NCBI RefSeq assembly: GCF_029269825.1 | Contig: NZ_JARJHU010000003.1 | Span: forward strand, 410,475-474,474 | Direction of reading: 5' to 3' | Source: Pedobacter sp. JY14-1 | Lineage (GTDB): Bacteria > Bacteroidota > Bacteroidia > Sphingobacteriales > Sphingobacteriaceae | DNA length: 64,000 bases | Shown: positions 18,664 to 26,897 of the stretch, in pieces | How positions within the stretch are numbered: position 1 is the first letter of the stretch | Layout of the letters: each line of letters opens with the position of its first letter | Notes under the pieces: model-generated | What the model saw: the letters and a program-made list of their open reading frames with translations, nothing else | Database searches by the model: none | What the model was told of the DNA's origin: nothing | Translations under genes and position numbers: made by a program

Positions 18664-19710
18664 ATGTTTGGCAATAGATGGACATTTGCAGGGCTGCTGT
18701 TCATCGTCTTAATGGCGATCGCGGGTATATTGGGTTATCTGATCATACCGGATCAAACCCCAAACGCCAATACCATGCACCTTCAGCTGAGCAATAAGAA
18801 GCCTGGCCGTACCTTTAAGTTCCTGATCATCAGCAGAGCGAATAAAAATGCAGGCAGTCCGATCAGACGTATGCTTTACGGTGAGGATGCAGATTTTAAA
18901 AGCATCCCCATTACTTCGTACAGAGTTTCGGGGGGTAAAGTTTATGCAAGAGCGTATACCGGCGACGATGAAACCGGGGAGGAAGTCCAGTATCCGTTTA
19001 CCGGAAAAGATAATCTCTATACCCAAACCTTCTGGTTAGGTACAGATATTTATGGCAGAGATATGCTGAGCCGGCTGATATTGGGGATACGCGTTTCTTT
19101 CTCAGTAGGACTTGTCGCGGTTTGTATTTCCTTATTGATTGGCGTAAGTCTCGGCGCTGTAGCAGGCTATTTCGGGGGCGGGGCAGACACCATGATCAGT
19201 TGGCTGACAAATGTGATCTGGTCTTTACCCTCATTGCTACTGGTCATTGCCATTTCCTTTGCTCTGGGGAAAGGCTTCTGGCAGATATTCATTGCCATAG
19301 GCCTGTCTACCTGGGTGGATGTTGCCAGGTTGGTCAGGGGTCAGGTAATGGCTCTGAAACAGGTGGAATTTGTTGAAGCCGCCCGTGCACTGGGTTATTC
19401 CGATGCCCGGATCATTATCCGTCATATTCTGCCGAATATTGCCGGCCCTATTCTGGTGATCGCCTCTGCCAATTTTGCCGCGGCGATCCTGCTGGAAACC
19501 GGTCTGAGCTTTCTGGGTTTTGGTGCTCAGCCGCCTGTGCCCAGCTGGGGTGGAATGATCCGTGAGCACTACGGGTATATTGTGATGGATGCGGCCTACC
19601 TGGCTATATTACCCGGACTGGCGATCATGCTCACCGTATATGCCTTTAACCTGCTGGCAACGGGGCTAAGAGATTCCTTTGATGTCAGAACACAAAATGT
19701 TTCCGTTTAA
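18664..19710 (+). CDS. OppC/DppC-type ABC transporter permease, encoded alone
   Basis: 348 residues. The C-terminal two thirds is a normal DppC/OppC permease: [16 protein letters not shown] before the membrane core, and the ATPase-contact EAA loop [21 protein letters not shown]. The first membrane helix (about 8-30) is separated from the core by about 85 residues, longer than the usual short linker. No partner permease, ATPase or binding protein gene is in the window. It sits 2 bases after a glycosyltransferase and 26 bases before rnhB. Peptide or oligopeptide transport is the family function; the actual substrate is unknown. Confidence 0.85.
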   Translation: MFGNRWTFAGLLFIVLMAIAGILGYLIIPDQTPNANTMHLQLSNKKPGRTFKFLIISRANKNAGSPIRRMLYGEDADFKSIPITSYRVSGGKVYARAYTGDDETGEEVQYPFTGKDNLYTQTFWLGTDIYGRDMLSRLILGIRVSFSVGLVAVCISLLIGVSLGAVAGYFGGGADTMISWLTNVIWSLPSLLLVIAISFALGKGFWQIFIAIGLSTWVDVARLVRGQVMALKQVEFVEAARALGYSDARIIIRHILPNIAGPILVIASANFAAAILLETGLSFLGFGAQPPVPSWGGMIREHYGYIVMDAAYLAILPGLAIMLTVYAFNLLATGLRDSFDVRTQNVSV

Positions 19711-19723
19711 TATACCTATCTCC

Positions 19724-19731
19724 TAACTTTG
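19724..19731 (+). promoter_or_regulatory. Bacteroidota -7 promoter box for rnhB
   Basis: TAACTTTG matches TAnnTTTG fully and ends 5 bases before the rnhB ATG. A TTTC at 19700-19703 lies 20 bases upstream, a one-mismatch -33 element. The start codon is fixed by the conserved N terminus of RNase HII, so a transcript from this box would be nearly leaderless. Confidence 0.55.
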
Positions 19732-19736
19732 TAACG

Positions 19737-20348
19737 ATGTTATTGAACTGTTATCAAAAGGAGGTAGTAGAAGCGGGTTGCGATGAAGCCGGAAGGGGTT
19801 GCCTTGCAGGGCCTGTTTTCGCTGCTGCCGTGATCCTGCCGGCTGATTTTCAGTCTGATGGCTTGAATGACTCTAAGAAACTGACCCATTATCAGCGCAA
19901 TGAACTCCGGCTGGTTATTGAAAAGGAGGCAATTGCATGGGCAGTAGCAGCAGTAGATAATGAAGAAATAGACAGGATCAATATCCTGAATGCTTCTTTC
20001 CTGGCCATGCACCTGGCGATACAGCAGCTTCATATCCGTCCCTTGCACCTGGCAATAGATGGCAATCGATTCAGAGCCTATCCCGAGATTCCGCATACCT
20101 GTATCGTTAAAGGTGATGGCAAATACCTCAATATCGCCGCGGCCTCTGTATTGGCCAAGACCCACCGGGACGAATATATGGAACGGATCTCACCAGATTA
20201 CCCGCACTACCAATGGCACCAGAATAAAGGCTATCCTACCATAGTGCACCGCCGGGCTGCACTTGAATATGGGCTTTCGCCATTTCACCGTAAGACTTTT
20301 TCGATTACCGATCCTCAACTGGAGCTTTTTTCCGAAAACGGCATATAA
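19737..20348 (+). CDS. rnhB: RnhB, ribonuclease HII
   Basis: 203 residues. Degrades RNA in RNA-DNA hybrids and nicks at single ribonucleotides in DNA. The metal-binding Asp-Glu pair is in [12 protein letters not shown], followed by NDSKKL, LAIDGN (third Asp) and [17 protein letters not shown] with the last acidic residue. The beginning [14 protein letters not shown] fits homologues well, so the ATG is secure. The following glycosyltransferase frame overlaps its 3' end, but that gene's likely start is after the rnhB stop. Confidence 0.95.
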   Translation: MLLNCYQKEVVEAGCDEAGRGCLAGPVFAAAVILPADFQSDGLNDSKKLTHYQRNELRLVIEKEAIAWAVAAVDNEEIDRINILNASFLAMHLAIQQLHIRPLHLAIDGNRFRAYPEIPHTCIVKGDGKYLNIAAASVLAKTHRDEYMERISPDYPHYQWHQNKGYPTIVHRRAALEYGLSPFHRKTFSITDPQLELFSENGI

Positions 20349-20361
20349 TTCGTATTTTCAC

Positions 20362-21567
20362 TTGTTGAAAACACTGATCCTTACCAGCCGGGTGCCATTT
20401 CCCGTGAACAGCGGGTATCCTATAGTAGTCTATAATACTATGAAAGGTCTGTTGCGCCTGGGTGTGGATATTACCTTATTCAGTCTGAACCCAAGCAAAC
20501 ACAGGGTTGATACAGACGACATCTATGATCCGGTATTTGAGACCATCCGTTTTCATGCTACGATGGTGGATACAGAAGTAAACGTCTGGGATGCTTTTTT
20601 TAATATCTTTTCCAATCAGTCTTATAATGTTTCCAGGTATTATGATGAGGATGCAGCCCGGTTGCTGGAAGAAGTGCTTAAGGAAACGGACTTTGACATT
20701 ATCCAGTTTGAAGGGCTTTTTGTCGTACCTTATCTGGACATCGTAAAATCCAACAGCAAGGCCAAGGTTATCTACCGGGCACACAATATCGAATCTGATG
20801 TATGGGAACGTCTGGCTCAGAAAGAAAAATTTACACCCCGGAGAAGATACCTGCAATTTTTGTCCAGGAGACTCAAGACTTATGAGACTGAACAGATCAA
20901 TCGTTTTCATTATATATTCGCGATCAGTGAACAGGACAGACAAAGTATCCTGCGTTTTGGAGGAGATGCCAGTATCGAGGTCTTGCCCGTGGCCCTTGAC
21001 TTTGAAAAGTATAAGACAGACAACGCCAAGACAAGTTTTCCCACATTGTTTCACCTGGGTGCTATGGACTGGAGGCCGAATAAGGAGGGCTTAGAATGGT
21101 TTCTGGATGAAATATGGCCTGACATTGAAACCTTGAGCAGCGAATTGCGCTTCTATATTGCTGGCAAGAGCATGCAAAAGCAGTTTTTCGAATATGATTC
21201 CGATAACCTGGTCGTAGAGGGCGAGGTTTTTGATGCCGTTGAGTTCATTAACTCCAAAGCCATTATGATCGTGCCACTTTTATCCGGTAGTGGTATGCGG
21301 GTGAAGATCATCGAAGGTATGGCCATGCGGAAATGTATCATCGCCACGAGTATGGCTGCTGAAGGTATCGGATGTGTACATGGCAGGGACATTCTGATCG
21401 CAGATACGGCAGACGAGTTTTACAGGTCTATCCTGCAATGCATCACCAACCCGAATAAATGGCGGGATATCGGTGAAAATGCCAGAAAGACGGCGGAAAG
21501 AGACCATGATATTTCTGTAATTTCCAAAAGAATGTTCGATATCTACCAAAAGGTGACCATTGCATGA
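20362..21567 (+). CDS. GT4-type glycosyltransferase
   Basis: About 401 residues from TTG at 20362 (or the next codon, TTG at 20365), where the Rossmann-like start KTLILTSRVPFPVNSG appears; the frame is open further upstream inside rnhB but that part looks non-coding. The C-terminal half shows the GT-B donor-site pattern: HLGAMDWRPNKEGLEW, IVPLLSGSGMRVKIIEGMAM with the catalytic-type Glu, and GIGCVHG. It resembles sugar transferases of envelope polysaccharide pathways. It lies 13 bases after rnhB and, with the GT2 and flippase-like genes upstream, suggests a glycan-assembly group. The acceptor is unknown. Confidence 0.85.
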   Translation: MLKTLILTSRVPFPVNSGYPIVVYNTMKGLLRLGVDITLFSLNPSKHRVDTDDIYDPVFETIRFHATMVDTEVNVWDAFFNIFSNQSYNVSRYYDEDAARLLEEVLKETDFDIIQFEGLFVVPYLDIVKSNSKAKVIYRAHNIESDVWERLAQKEKFTPRRRYLQFLSRRLKTYETEQINRFHYIFAISEQDRQSILRFGGDASIEVLPVALDFEKYKTDNAKTSFPTLFHLGAMDWRPNKEGLEWFLDEIWPDIETLSSELRFYIAGKSMQKQFFEYDSDNLVVEGEVFDAVEFINSKAIMIVPLLSGSGMRVKIIEGMAMRKCIIATSMAAEGIGCVHGRDILIADTADEFYRSILQCITNPNKWRDIGENARKTAERDHDISVISKRMFDIYQKVTIA

Positions 21568-21576
21568 ATTTTTACT

Positions 21577-21584
21577 TACTTTTG
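21577..21584 (+). promoter_or_regulatory. Bacteroidota -7 promoter box for gcvT
   Basis: TACTTTTG matches TAnnTTTG and ends 23 bases before the gcvT ATG. A TTG at 21560-21562 lies 14 bases upstream, short for a -33 element. No glycine riboswitch-like structure is visible in the leader. Confidence 0.45.
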
Positions 21585-21607
21585 GCCAAACTTATTGAGT
21601 AAAAAAA

Positions 21608-22687
21608 ATGAAGAATACCGCTTTAACAGAAAGACACGTCACTTTGGGTGCCAAAATGGTGCCTTTTGCAGGATATAACATGCCAGTCCAGTACGAAGGG
21701 ATCAATGCCGAACATATAACCGTAAGGACAGGTGTAGGCGTGTTTGATGTGAGTCATATGGGAGAATTTATACTCAAGGGCGAAAATGCACTGGACTTGA
21801 TCCAGCGTGTAACCAGTAACGATGCTTCGAAACTTTATGATGGTAAGGTACAGTATTCGTGTCTGCCGAATCTTGTGGGCGGTATTGTAGACGATCTGCT
21901 GGTTTACCGTATAGATGGGAAGACCTATATGCTGGTGGTCAACGCCTCCAACATCGAAAAGGACTGGAACTGGATCAGCAAGTTCAACGATAAGGACGTT
22001 GAAATGCACAATATCTCGGACAAGACCTCCCTGCTCGCCATTCAGGGCCCCAAAGCTGCTGAAGCCTTGCAGACGCTTACCGACATTGACCTCGGCTCTA
22101 TGGAATACTACAGCTTTATCAAAGGGAGATTTGCGGGCATAGATAATATCATCGTGTCTGCGACCGGTTATACCGGTGCCGGAGGTTTTGAGATTTATTT
22201 TGAAAACCAATATGCCGATCAGATATGGGATGCCATATTTGAGGCTGGAAAGGAGTTCAACATCAAACCGATAGGTTTAGGCGCCCGGGATACCCTGCGC
22301 CTGGAAATGGGCTTCTGCCTTTATGGTAATGACATCGACGATACGACTTCTCCAATTGAGGCCGGGCTGGGCTGGATCACTAAGTTCAGCAAGCCGTTTA
22401 CCAATTCGGAAGCGCTGCAAAAGCAGAAAGAAACAGGCGTTAGCCGTAAACTGATCGGCTTTGAAATGACGGAGAGAGGTATTCCGCGCCATGACTATGA
22501 GATTGCAGATGCGGAAGGCAACATCATCGGGAAAGTAACTTCTGGTACCCAGTCACCTTCTCTGCAAAAGGCCATCGGCATGGGCTATGTAGACAAGGCA
22601 TTTGCTAAAGAAGGTACAGAGGTGTTCATCCTGATCCGTAACGCGAAGGTCGCGGCGAAAGTCGTTAAGTTTCCCTTCTACAGATAA
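21608..22687 (+). CDS. gcvT: GcvT, glycine cleavage system aminomethyltransferase (T protein)
   Basis: 359 residues, standard length. Transfers the methylene group from the lipoyl arm of H protein to tetrahydrofolate and releases ammonia. Visible signatures: [13 protein letters not shown] near the N terminus, the folate-site region [10 protein letters not shown] (catalytic Asp equivalent in VTSNDASKL), [14 protein letters not shown], and the C-terminal GIPRHDYEI. The P and H protein genes are not adjacent. comB follows after 28 bases on the same strand. Confidence 0.95.
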   Translation: MKNTALTERHVTLGAKMVPFAGYNMPVQYEGINAEHITVRTGVGVFDVSHMGEFILKGENALDLIQRVTSNDASKLYDGKVQYSCLPNLVGGIVDDLLVYRIDGKTYMLVVNASNIEKDWNWISKFNDKDVEMHNISDKTSLLAIQGPKAAEALQTLTDIDLGSMEYYSFIKGRFAGIDNIIVSATGYTGAGGFEIYFENQYADQIWDAIFEAGKEFNIKPIGLGARDTLRLEMGFCLYGNDIDDTTSPIEAGLGWITKFSKPFTNSEALQKQKETGVSRKLIGFEMTERGIPRHDYEIADAEGNIIGKVTSGTQSPSLQKAIGMGYVDKAFAKEGTEVFILIRNAKVAAKVVKFPFYR

Positions 22688-22715
22688 CCTGTCAATAAGC
22701 CCGCTTTTATTTCAG

Positions 22716-23429
22716 ATGCACAAACGAATCGAAGTCTGCCTTACCCCGGCCCTGCTCCATCTTTATGACATCAGCGAACATATTGTTGTTGTCGTAGACG
22801 TGCTGAGGGCTACTTCTTCCATGGTCTATGGTATCGATAACGGAGCTACCGCGATTATTCCTGTAGCACACGTTGAAGATTGTCTTACCTACGCCGGAAA
22901 AGGATACCTTCTGGCTGCAGAACGGGACGGTGAGGTTGTCAAAGGCTATGATTTCGGTAATTCCCCATTTTCATATACCAGGGAAAAGGTTGCGGGTAAG
23001 ACGATAGTACTGACCACTACCAACGGCACCAAGGCCCTGCACATGGCCCGGACATCGGCACGGCAGGTAGTGGTTGGTTCTTTTCTGAACCTCCAGGCGC
23101 TCTGTGACTGGCTGAAGACCCAGGACCGCAGTGTGTTGTTGCTGTGTGCAGGCTGGAAAGATCATTTTAATCTCGAAGACACGCTGTTTGCGGGGGCTGT
23201 GGTCAGTAAGCTAAGGACAGGCTTTACCCATTTCGATGATGCCTCAGTTGCAGCGGAAGACCTTTATCTTCAGGCTAAGGAAGATCTGCGGGGTTATCTG
23301 CGCAAATCCTCACACAGCCACAGACTGGAGCAGCTCAATATAGAAGAAGACGTGAAATTCTGTCTTCAGACGGATCTCTGTACCGCCATCCCGGTGCTAA
23401 CGGGAGACGCGCTCATCGCATTGCAATAA
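22716..23429 (+). CDS. comB: ComB-family 2-phosphosulfolactate phosphatase
   Basis: 237 residues. ComB is the magnesium-dependent phosphatase that removes phosphate from 2-phosphosulfolactate in coenzyme M synthesis of methanogens; homologues are widespread in bacteria that lack coenzyme M. Seen here: VVVDVLRATSSMV with the Asp, GYDFGNSPF, and TTTNGTKAL, all characteristic of the family. Start ATG at 22716, 28 bases after gcvT. Its substrate in this organism is uncertain; another 2-phospho acid is possible. Confidence 0.85.
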   Translation: MHKRIEVCLTPALLHLYDISEHIVVVVDVLRATSSMVYGIDNGATAIIPVAHVEDCLTYAGKGYLLAAERDGEVVKGYDFGNSPFSYTREKVAGKTIVLTTTNGTKALHMARTSARQVVVGSFLNLQALCDWLKTQDRSVLLLCAGWKDHFNLEDTLFAGAVVSKLRTGFTHFDDASVAAEDLYLQAKEDLRGYLRKSSHSHRLEQLNIEEDVKFCLQTDLCTAIPVLTGDALIALQ

Positions 23430-23459
23430 CAAAGCTGTTTATCTGATGCCCCGGACTAT

Positions 23460-24518
23460 TTACTTCCAGGCCTGCATCTTCGGTTTGTACTTCGCGTCCT
23501 TCAGGATTTTCTGCGCATCCTTTTCCGCCATCAGTTGCTGAAGGGTGATCTCCTTGTGCTCCTCCATGTACTTTCTGACAATCTGCCACCCTGTCCATAC
23601 GCCAATTTTGGGGGCAGATTCGTTTTTTTCACCAAGACCGGGGGTAAAAGGGCCTTCGGTAAGATAAACCTGTATGGCCTGCGGATCGGTTTCATAAAGG
23701 AGGTTGTTTTGTAGATAATAGGCCCAGATGTCGCCTTCATATTTTTTGCACCAGTCCAGCTGTTTTTTGGTATAACCTATCTTCACAGAGTCCGGTATCT
23801 TATCTGGCAATACCTGGTCCATGAAATAAAGGATCTTTCCGTTGTGGACCATTTTAGACAATAACGTTTTGTCTTCATCCTTTTCCGGGAAGAGGTCCTC
23901 CCTGGCGAAAGTCTCCGTTGCCCGAGGCACCAGGTATTCAGGCGTAAAGCGTCTGGAAATATAACGCGGTACACTTTGAACAATAGCCCCGTAAAATTTA
24001 CTGTCCCTGCCCAGGAACATATCTAGCCCGATACCCAGATAGCCATCTCCAATCGGCGTTTGAACCGCAAAGCCGGATACAAAGTAGACGAAACGTGGCA
24101 CCTTTACTTCCGGATAATAATATTTGATGTATTTAAATGTCTCTTCCAGCTGATTGTTAAAAGGCTTCAGGTCTTTGAAAACACTGTCTGTTTCCTTTTG
24201 CAGATCCAGGTAAGCCTTGTCTTTATAGACATAATTAATGACTTGCGCGGTAGTATATGATCCGTTGCCCACCATACGGTAGGCATAATCCTGATAGAAA
24301 GTCCCGTATTTTGCAGCCAGGATACTATCAGTGACCTCGAGGGGGCGGTCGCGGTTTGCATACAGGTCATGGTCAAAGCGGTCAGACCGGAAGACGATCA
24401 TGACTTTACTGATGTCAGGCTTAGCCCTTTTACCGCAACCAGACAGGAGCAGCGAAAAAAAAGCCGCTATAAAAAGAAAAAATAAATAGCTTTGGCAGGG
24501 TTTTTTATGATGTTTCAT
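23460..24518 (-). CDS. gldB: GldB, gliding motility lipoprotein
   Basis: 352 residues from the ATG at 24518; the frame is open to 24557 but the lipoprotein signal begins at MKHHKK. The lipobox is LLLSGC (Cys near residue 27), giving an anchored exported protein. The body has the GldB pattern: RFDHDLYA near the N terminus, YYPEVKVPRFVYFVSGF in the middle, GLDMFLG, and ARED-type and WTGWQIVRKYME stretches near the C terminus. GldB is required for gliding in Flavobacterium, with biochemical role unresolved. It diverges from the barrel gene and nadE and converges with comB. Confidence 0.88.
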   Translation of the reverse strand: MKHHKKPCQSYLFFLFIAAFFSLLLSGCGKRAKPDISKVMIVFRSDRFDHDLYANRDRPLEVTDSILAAKYGTFYQDYAYRMVGNGSYTTAQVINYVYKDKAYLDLQKETDSVFKDLKPFNNQLEETFKYIKYYYPEVKVPRFVYFVSGFAVQTPIGDGYLGIGLDMFLGRDSKFYGAIVQSVPRYISRRFTPEYLVPRATETFAREDLFPEKDEDKTLLSKMVHNGKILYFMDQVLPDKIPDSVKIGYTKKQLDWCKKYEGDIWAYYLQNNLLYETDPQAIQVYLTEGPFTPGLGEKNESAPKIGVWTGWQIVRKYMEEHKEITLQQLMAEKDAQKILKDAKYKPKMQAWK

Positions 24519-24524
24519 TACAGA

Positions 24525-24532
24525 CAAATATA
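24525..24532 (-). promoter_or_regulatory. Bacteroidota -7 promoter box for gldB
   Basis: On the minus strand these bases read TATATTTG, a full TAnnTTTG match, ending 6 bases before the gldB ATG at 24518. The upstream-frame codons to 24557 would overlap the box and are not likely translated. I see no clear -33 element. Confidence 0.5.
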
Positions 24533-24572
24533 AAAAACAACTCACGATACGGAACACTGATCAGGAATTTGT

Positions 24573-25241
24573 ATGAAAAGAATACTTACAGGATTATTGC
24601 TCTTATTTGTAGCCACCGTTTCTTACGGACAGCAGTCCGCAGGCAGTTACGGGTTCAGGCTTGGGCTTACGGCCCATCCTACCTTAGGCTGGGTAAAGCC
24701 CGAAATCGGGAAGAGCAACAGTGTTTCACTGGGTTTCTCCTATGGCCTGCTGGGCGACTTCAATTTTGCGGAGAATTACAGTTTTTCTACAAGGCTTACC
24801 ATTACGACCATCAACGGCAAGAGTACAGAGGTCGTCACTACACCTGGAACAGGGGGTAACCCGGCCACCCAGGCTGCTTACGAACTGAAGTATAAATTGC
24901 AGTATGCAGAACTTCCGCTTACCCTGAAACTTCGTACTGCCAGGATCAATGACGTACGGTGGTATGGGCAGTTCGGATTGTCCAATGGTTTCAATGTAGG
25001 GGCAAAGCAGGATGCCGATCTCGACGGAAGTGCAGTCTACCGTGACAAGAAAATCAGCGACGACATTAAGTTTTACCGTGCGGGACTTATCATCGGCGCA
25101 GGAGCGGAGTTTGACCTTAGCGGACAGTCCAGCATTACTGCCGGGCTCAGCTACGATAACGGGTTTACGAATATTACCAATAATAAAGGCAACAACGTCA
25201 GGAACCACTATATCGCGCTCAACTTTGGCGTGTTTTTTTAA
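24573..25241 (+). CDS. Outer-membrane beta-barrel protein (PorT-family-like)
   Basis: 222 residues with a signal peptide (MKRILTGLLLLFVATVSYGQ). The mature part alternates hydrophobic and polar residues in about eight strands, with aromatic-ended strands such as NYSFSTRLTITT and YKLQYAELPLTLKLRT and a final strand ending in FGVFF, as expected for a small barrel inserted by BAM. This is the generic PorT-family/OMP_b-brl domain; it does not clearly show the features of the true T9SS protein PorT/SprT. nadE begins 3 bases after its stop. Confidence 0.8.
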   Translation: MKRILTGLLLLFVATVSYGQQSAGSYGFRLGLTAHPTLGWVKPEIGKSNSVSLGFSYGLLGDFNFAENYSFSTRLTITTINGKSTEVVTTPGTGGNPATQAAYELKYKLQYAELPLTLKLRTARINDVRWYGQFGLSNGFNVGAKQDADLDGSAVYRDKKISDDIKFYRAGLIIGAGAEFDLSGQSSITAGLSYDNGFTNITNNKGNNVRNHYIALNFGVFF

Positions 25242-25244
25242 AAT

Positions 25245-26885
25245 ATGAAGATTGCACTTGCCCAACTCAACTACCATGTCGGCAACTTTGCCGGGAATAC
25301 TGAAAAGATCATCGCTCATATTTCCGGTGCCAGGGCACAGGGGGCAGATCTTGTTGTTTTTGCTGAACTTGCGGTGTGCGGGTACCCGCCAAGGGACTTC
25401 CTGGAATTTGAAGAGTTTATCGGGCTTTGTGAAAAATCTGTATTAGAGATCGCATCACACTGCACCGGTATCGCCTGTATCATCGGTGCCCCGGCAAGAA
25501 ATATGATGCAGGCCGGCAAGGACCTGTTCAATGCGGCCTATTTCATCGAAAATGGTGAGGTAAGACAAATCGTAAAGAAGGCACTCCTGCCCAACTATGA
25601 TGTCTTCGACGAATACCGGTATTTCGAACCTGCGACTGAATTTGCCTGTATCGATTTCAAAGGCAGCAGGATTGCACTGACCATTTGCGAAGACCTGTGG
25701 AACATTAGCAGCAATCCGCAATATGTGACTAACCCGATGGATGTGCTGATCGGCGGTCAACCGGGTCTCATGATCAATATTGCGGCCTCCCCCTTTTCCT
25801 ATCTTCATGATGACGAACGGATCGAAGTCCTTTCCGGAAATTCACGCAAATACCAGTTGCCCTTACTTTATGTTAACCAGGTGGGGGCACAGACTGAGCT
25901 TATTTTCGATGGGGGATCGCTGGCTTTCAACCAAGAAGGTCAGCTGATCGCGGAGATGCCGTATTTTAAGGAGGCCTTGCAGTTGTTTGAATTTGATGGA
26001 CAGCAGCTCACCGGGTTGCAGCCCCTGCAACGTACCGAAGTGCCTGATATTGAACAGATCCATGATGCACTGGTTACCGGGATAAAGGATTATTTCATAA
26101 AATCCGGCTTTACAAAGGCTGTCCTGGGCCTTTCAGGAGGAATAGATTCAGCGGTGGTCTGTGCCCTTGCCTGCCGCGCCCTTGGCCCGGAAAACGTAAT
26201 GGCTGTTCTGATGCCATCCGTTTATTCTTCTGACCATTCCATTAAAGATGCACTGGACCTGGCGGTGAACTTTGGCTGTAAACACGAGATCGTGCCGATC
26301 AGAGAAGCCGCTGCAGCCTTTGACCACATGCTGGCCCCTGTTTTTGAGGGGTTGCCCCCAAACCTTACCGAAGAAAATATCCAGGCACGTTGCCGTGGCA
26401 TTGTTGTCATGGCCATGTCCAATAAATTTGGCTACATCCTGCTCAATACCTCCAACAAAAGCGAGTGCGCTGTAGGTTATGGTACCCTGTACGGAGACAT
26501 GTGCGGCGCCTTGGGTGTGATCGGCGATGTGTACAAAACCCAGGTTTACCAGTTGGCCCGTTACATCAATAAAGACCGGGAATTGATCCCTGTAAATACC
26601 ATTGTCAAGCCACCATCGGCAGAACTGAGGCCAGACCAGAAGGATTCCGATTCATTACCCGAATACGATGTCCTCGACCAGGTGCTTTTTCAGTATATAG
26701 AGCGCAGGCAGAGTTCCGCCAACATCGTTGCGCAGGGTTTTGATGAAGCTTTGGTGAACAGGGTCATCAAACTGGTCAACAATGCGGAGTTCAAACGTTA
26801 CCAGACCCCACCGATCCTAAGGGTATCGCCCAAGGCTTTCGGTATGGGAAGAAGAATGCCGATTGTCGGGAAATACCTGTCTTAA
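25245..26885 (+). CDS. nadE: Glutamine-dependent NAD+ synthetase
   Basis: 546 residues: two enzymes in one chain. The N-terminal nitrilase-like glutaminase (about 1-260) has the Glu-Lys-Cys triad in FAELAVCGYPP, KKALLPNYDVFDE and ICEDLW. The C-terminal synthetase (about 270-546) has the ATP pyrophosphatase P-loop GLSGGIDSAVV and NTSNKSE. It makes NAD from deamido-NAD, with ammonia from glutamine channelled between domains. The ATG is 3 bases after the barrel gene, so the two are probably translated together. The gene converges with lnt, 12 bases apart. Confidence 0.96.
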   Translation: MKIALAQLNYHVGNFAGNTEKIIAHISGARAQGADLVVFAELAVCGYPPRDFLEFEEFIGLCEKSVLEIASHCTGIACIIGAPARNMMQAGKDLFNAAYFIENGEVRQIVKKALLPNYDVFDEYRYFEPATEFACIDFKGSRIALTICEDLWNISSNPQYVTNPMDVLIGGQPGLMINIAASPFSYLHDDERIEVLSGNSRKYQLPLLYVNQVGAQTELIFDGGSLAFNQEGQLIAEMPYFKEALQLFEFDGQQLTGLQPLQRTEVPDIEQIHDALVTGIKDYFIKSGFTKAVLGLSGGIDSAVVCALACRALGPENVMAVLMPSVYSSDHSIKDALDLAVNFGCKHEIVPIREAAAAFDHMLAPVFEGLPPNLTEENIQARCRGIVVMAMSNKFGYILLNTSNKSECAVGYGTLYGDMCGALGVIGDVYKTQVYQLARYINKDRELIPVNTIVKPPSAELRPDQKDSDSLPEYDVLDQVLFQYIERRQSSANIVAQGFDEALVNRVIKLVNNAEFKRYQTPPILRVSPKAFGMGRRMPIVGKYLS

Positions 26886-26897
26886 CAGAACAGGTCT

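Noticed and set aside
20263..20361. Upstream extension of the GT4 glycosyltransferase
   Set aside because: Overlaps the end of rnhB and does not resemble a GT-B start; the Rossmann-like start begins at TTG 20362.
21585..21607. Glycine riboswitch before gcvT
   Set aside because: The leader is about 20 bases, far too short, and has no paired structure.
24573..25241. True T9SS protein PorT/SprT
   Set aside because: Only generic small-barrel features are visible; synteny with gldB is suggestive but not enough for the name.
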